Source: CAWIMX01 sp963792785
GTDB taxonomy: Bacteria > Acidobacteriota > Vicinamibacteria > Vicinamibacterales > CAVVIG01
Reading direction: 5' to 3'
Length of the DNA stretch: 64,000 nucleotides
Assembly: GCA_963792785.1 (NCBI GenBank)
Contig: CAWBXO010000004.1
Coordinates: forward strand, 930,001 to 994,000
Shown here: positions 63,905-64,000 of the stretch, piece by piece
Layout: every line of letters starts with the position of its first letter
Position numbering within the stretch: position 1 is the first letter of the stretch
Position numbers and translations under genes: made by a program
The notes under the pieces: model-generated
What the model saw: the letters and a program-made list of their open reading frames with translations, nothing else
Database searches by the model: none
What the model was told of the DNA's origin: nothing

Positions 63905-64000
63905 CTACTTCCCGGTATTGACGTACTGGATGCAGTCCCCCTGGTTCTTGAACACGGTGAAGTTGCCCCTCCTGAGGGACTTCCATCCTGACTTCTTGCA
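63905..64000 (-). CDS. C-terminal end of a protein with a CKKxGW...FKNQGDC motif (partial)
   Basis: The last 31 codons on the minus strand read CKKSGWKSLRRGNFTVFKNQ then GDCIQYVNTGK and a TAG stop (63907-63905). The cysteine spacing and the GW...FKNQGxC pattern are those of a short C-terminal module found on various exported bacterial proteins, so this is real coding sequence whose body lies beyond the window. Identity of the full protein unknown. Confidence 0.65.
   Translation of the reverse strand, partial: CKKSGWKSLRRGNFTVFKNQGDCIQYVNTGK

Overview
The window is GC-rich double-stranded bacterial DNA, dense with genes in short operons. The gene content points to an Acidobacteriota member, most likely of the Vicinamibacteria type (inference, no marker gene seen). 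The clues are Oar-like TonB-dependent receptors with a carboxypeptidase-regulatory N-domain, a PadR regulator paired with a MacB/FtsX-type permease, DUF5916, heme/copper monooxygenase-like proteins, and membrane glycosyltransferase-TPR fusions. No rRNA, tRNA, CRISPR array or phage gene was seen.

Layout. 1-10.9 kb: four tandem, nearly identical TonB-dependent receptor genes, the first cut by the window edge. The three upstream copies are each followed by a near-perfect terminator; the last is followed by an inverted repeat between convergent genes. 10.9-16.0 kb (minus): two TPR membrane proteins and a secreted cupin. 16.0-21.1 kb (plus): two secreted cytochrome c / copper type II monooxygenase-like TPR proteins around a redoxin. 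21.1-27.1 kb: ECF sigma factor, anti-sigma factor, two DUF4097-type secreted proteins and a DUF5916 protein. 27.2-28.8 kb: a sigma54-dependent activator with its own sigma54-like promoter. 29.0-32.2 kb: PadR plus permease.

32.3-43.9 kb is a potassium locus: the kinase half of KdpD, KdpE, KdpF, KdpA, KdpC, KdpB, a separate protein with the KdpD sensor module twice, and a divergently placed KimA-type potassium permease. A recognisable ydaO-type cyclic-di-AMP riboswitch precedes kimA. 11-bp-phased direct repeats upstream of the kdp structural genes and between kimA and a small membrane ORF look like sites for an OmpR-family regulator such as KdpE. All large genes in this block carry single-base frameshifts at high density while catalytic motifs are intact. 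This is either a poorly covered assembly stretch or a decaying locus.

43.9-47.8 kb (minus): ergothioneine genes egtB-egtD, a cyclase-family hydrolase and a TlpA-like thioredoxin. 48-49.2 kb (plus): an outer-membrane protein and nicotinamidase. 49.2-54.8 kb (minus): a complete sufBCDSU operon with a DUF59 gene, preceded by an IscR/Rrf2-like site. 55-58.6 kb: a small secreted protein, an FAD oxidoreductase, a primary-type sigma factor and an A-type Fe-S carrier. 58.7-63.4 kb: a cytochrome c-PQQ dehydrogenase, a third heme/copper monooxygenase-like protein and a secreted protein. The last 0.5 kb holds a broken fragment and the C-terminus of a further minus-strand gene.

Scattered frameshifts also occur outside the potassium block (near 3,805; 9,446/9,996; 12,895; 19,095; 59,310-59,430). 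Base-level sequence quality is therefore a general caution. Two composite inverted-repeat elements (about 18.2 and 34.7 kb) belong to one family.
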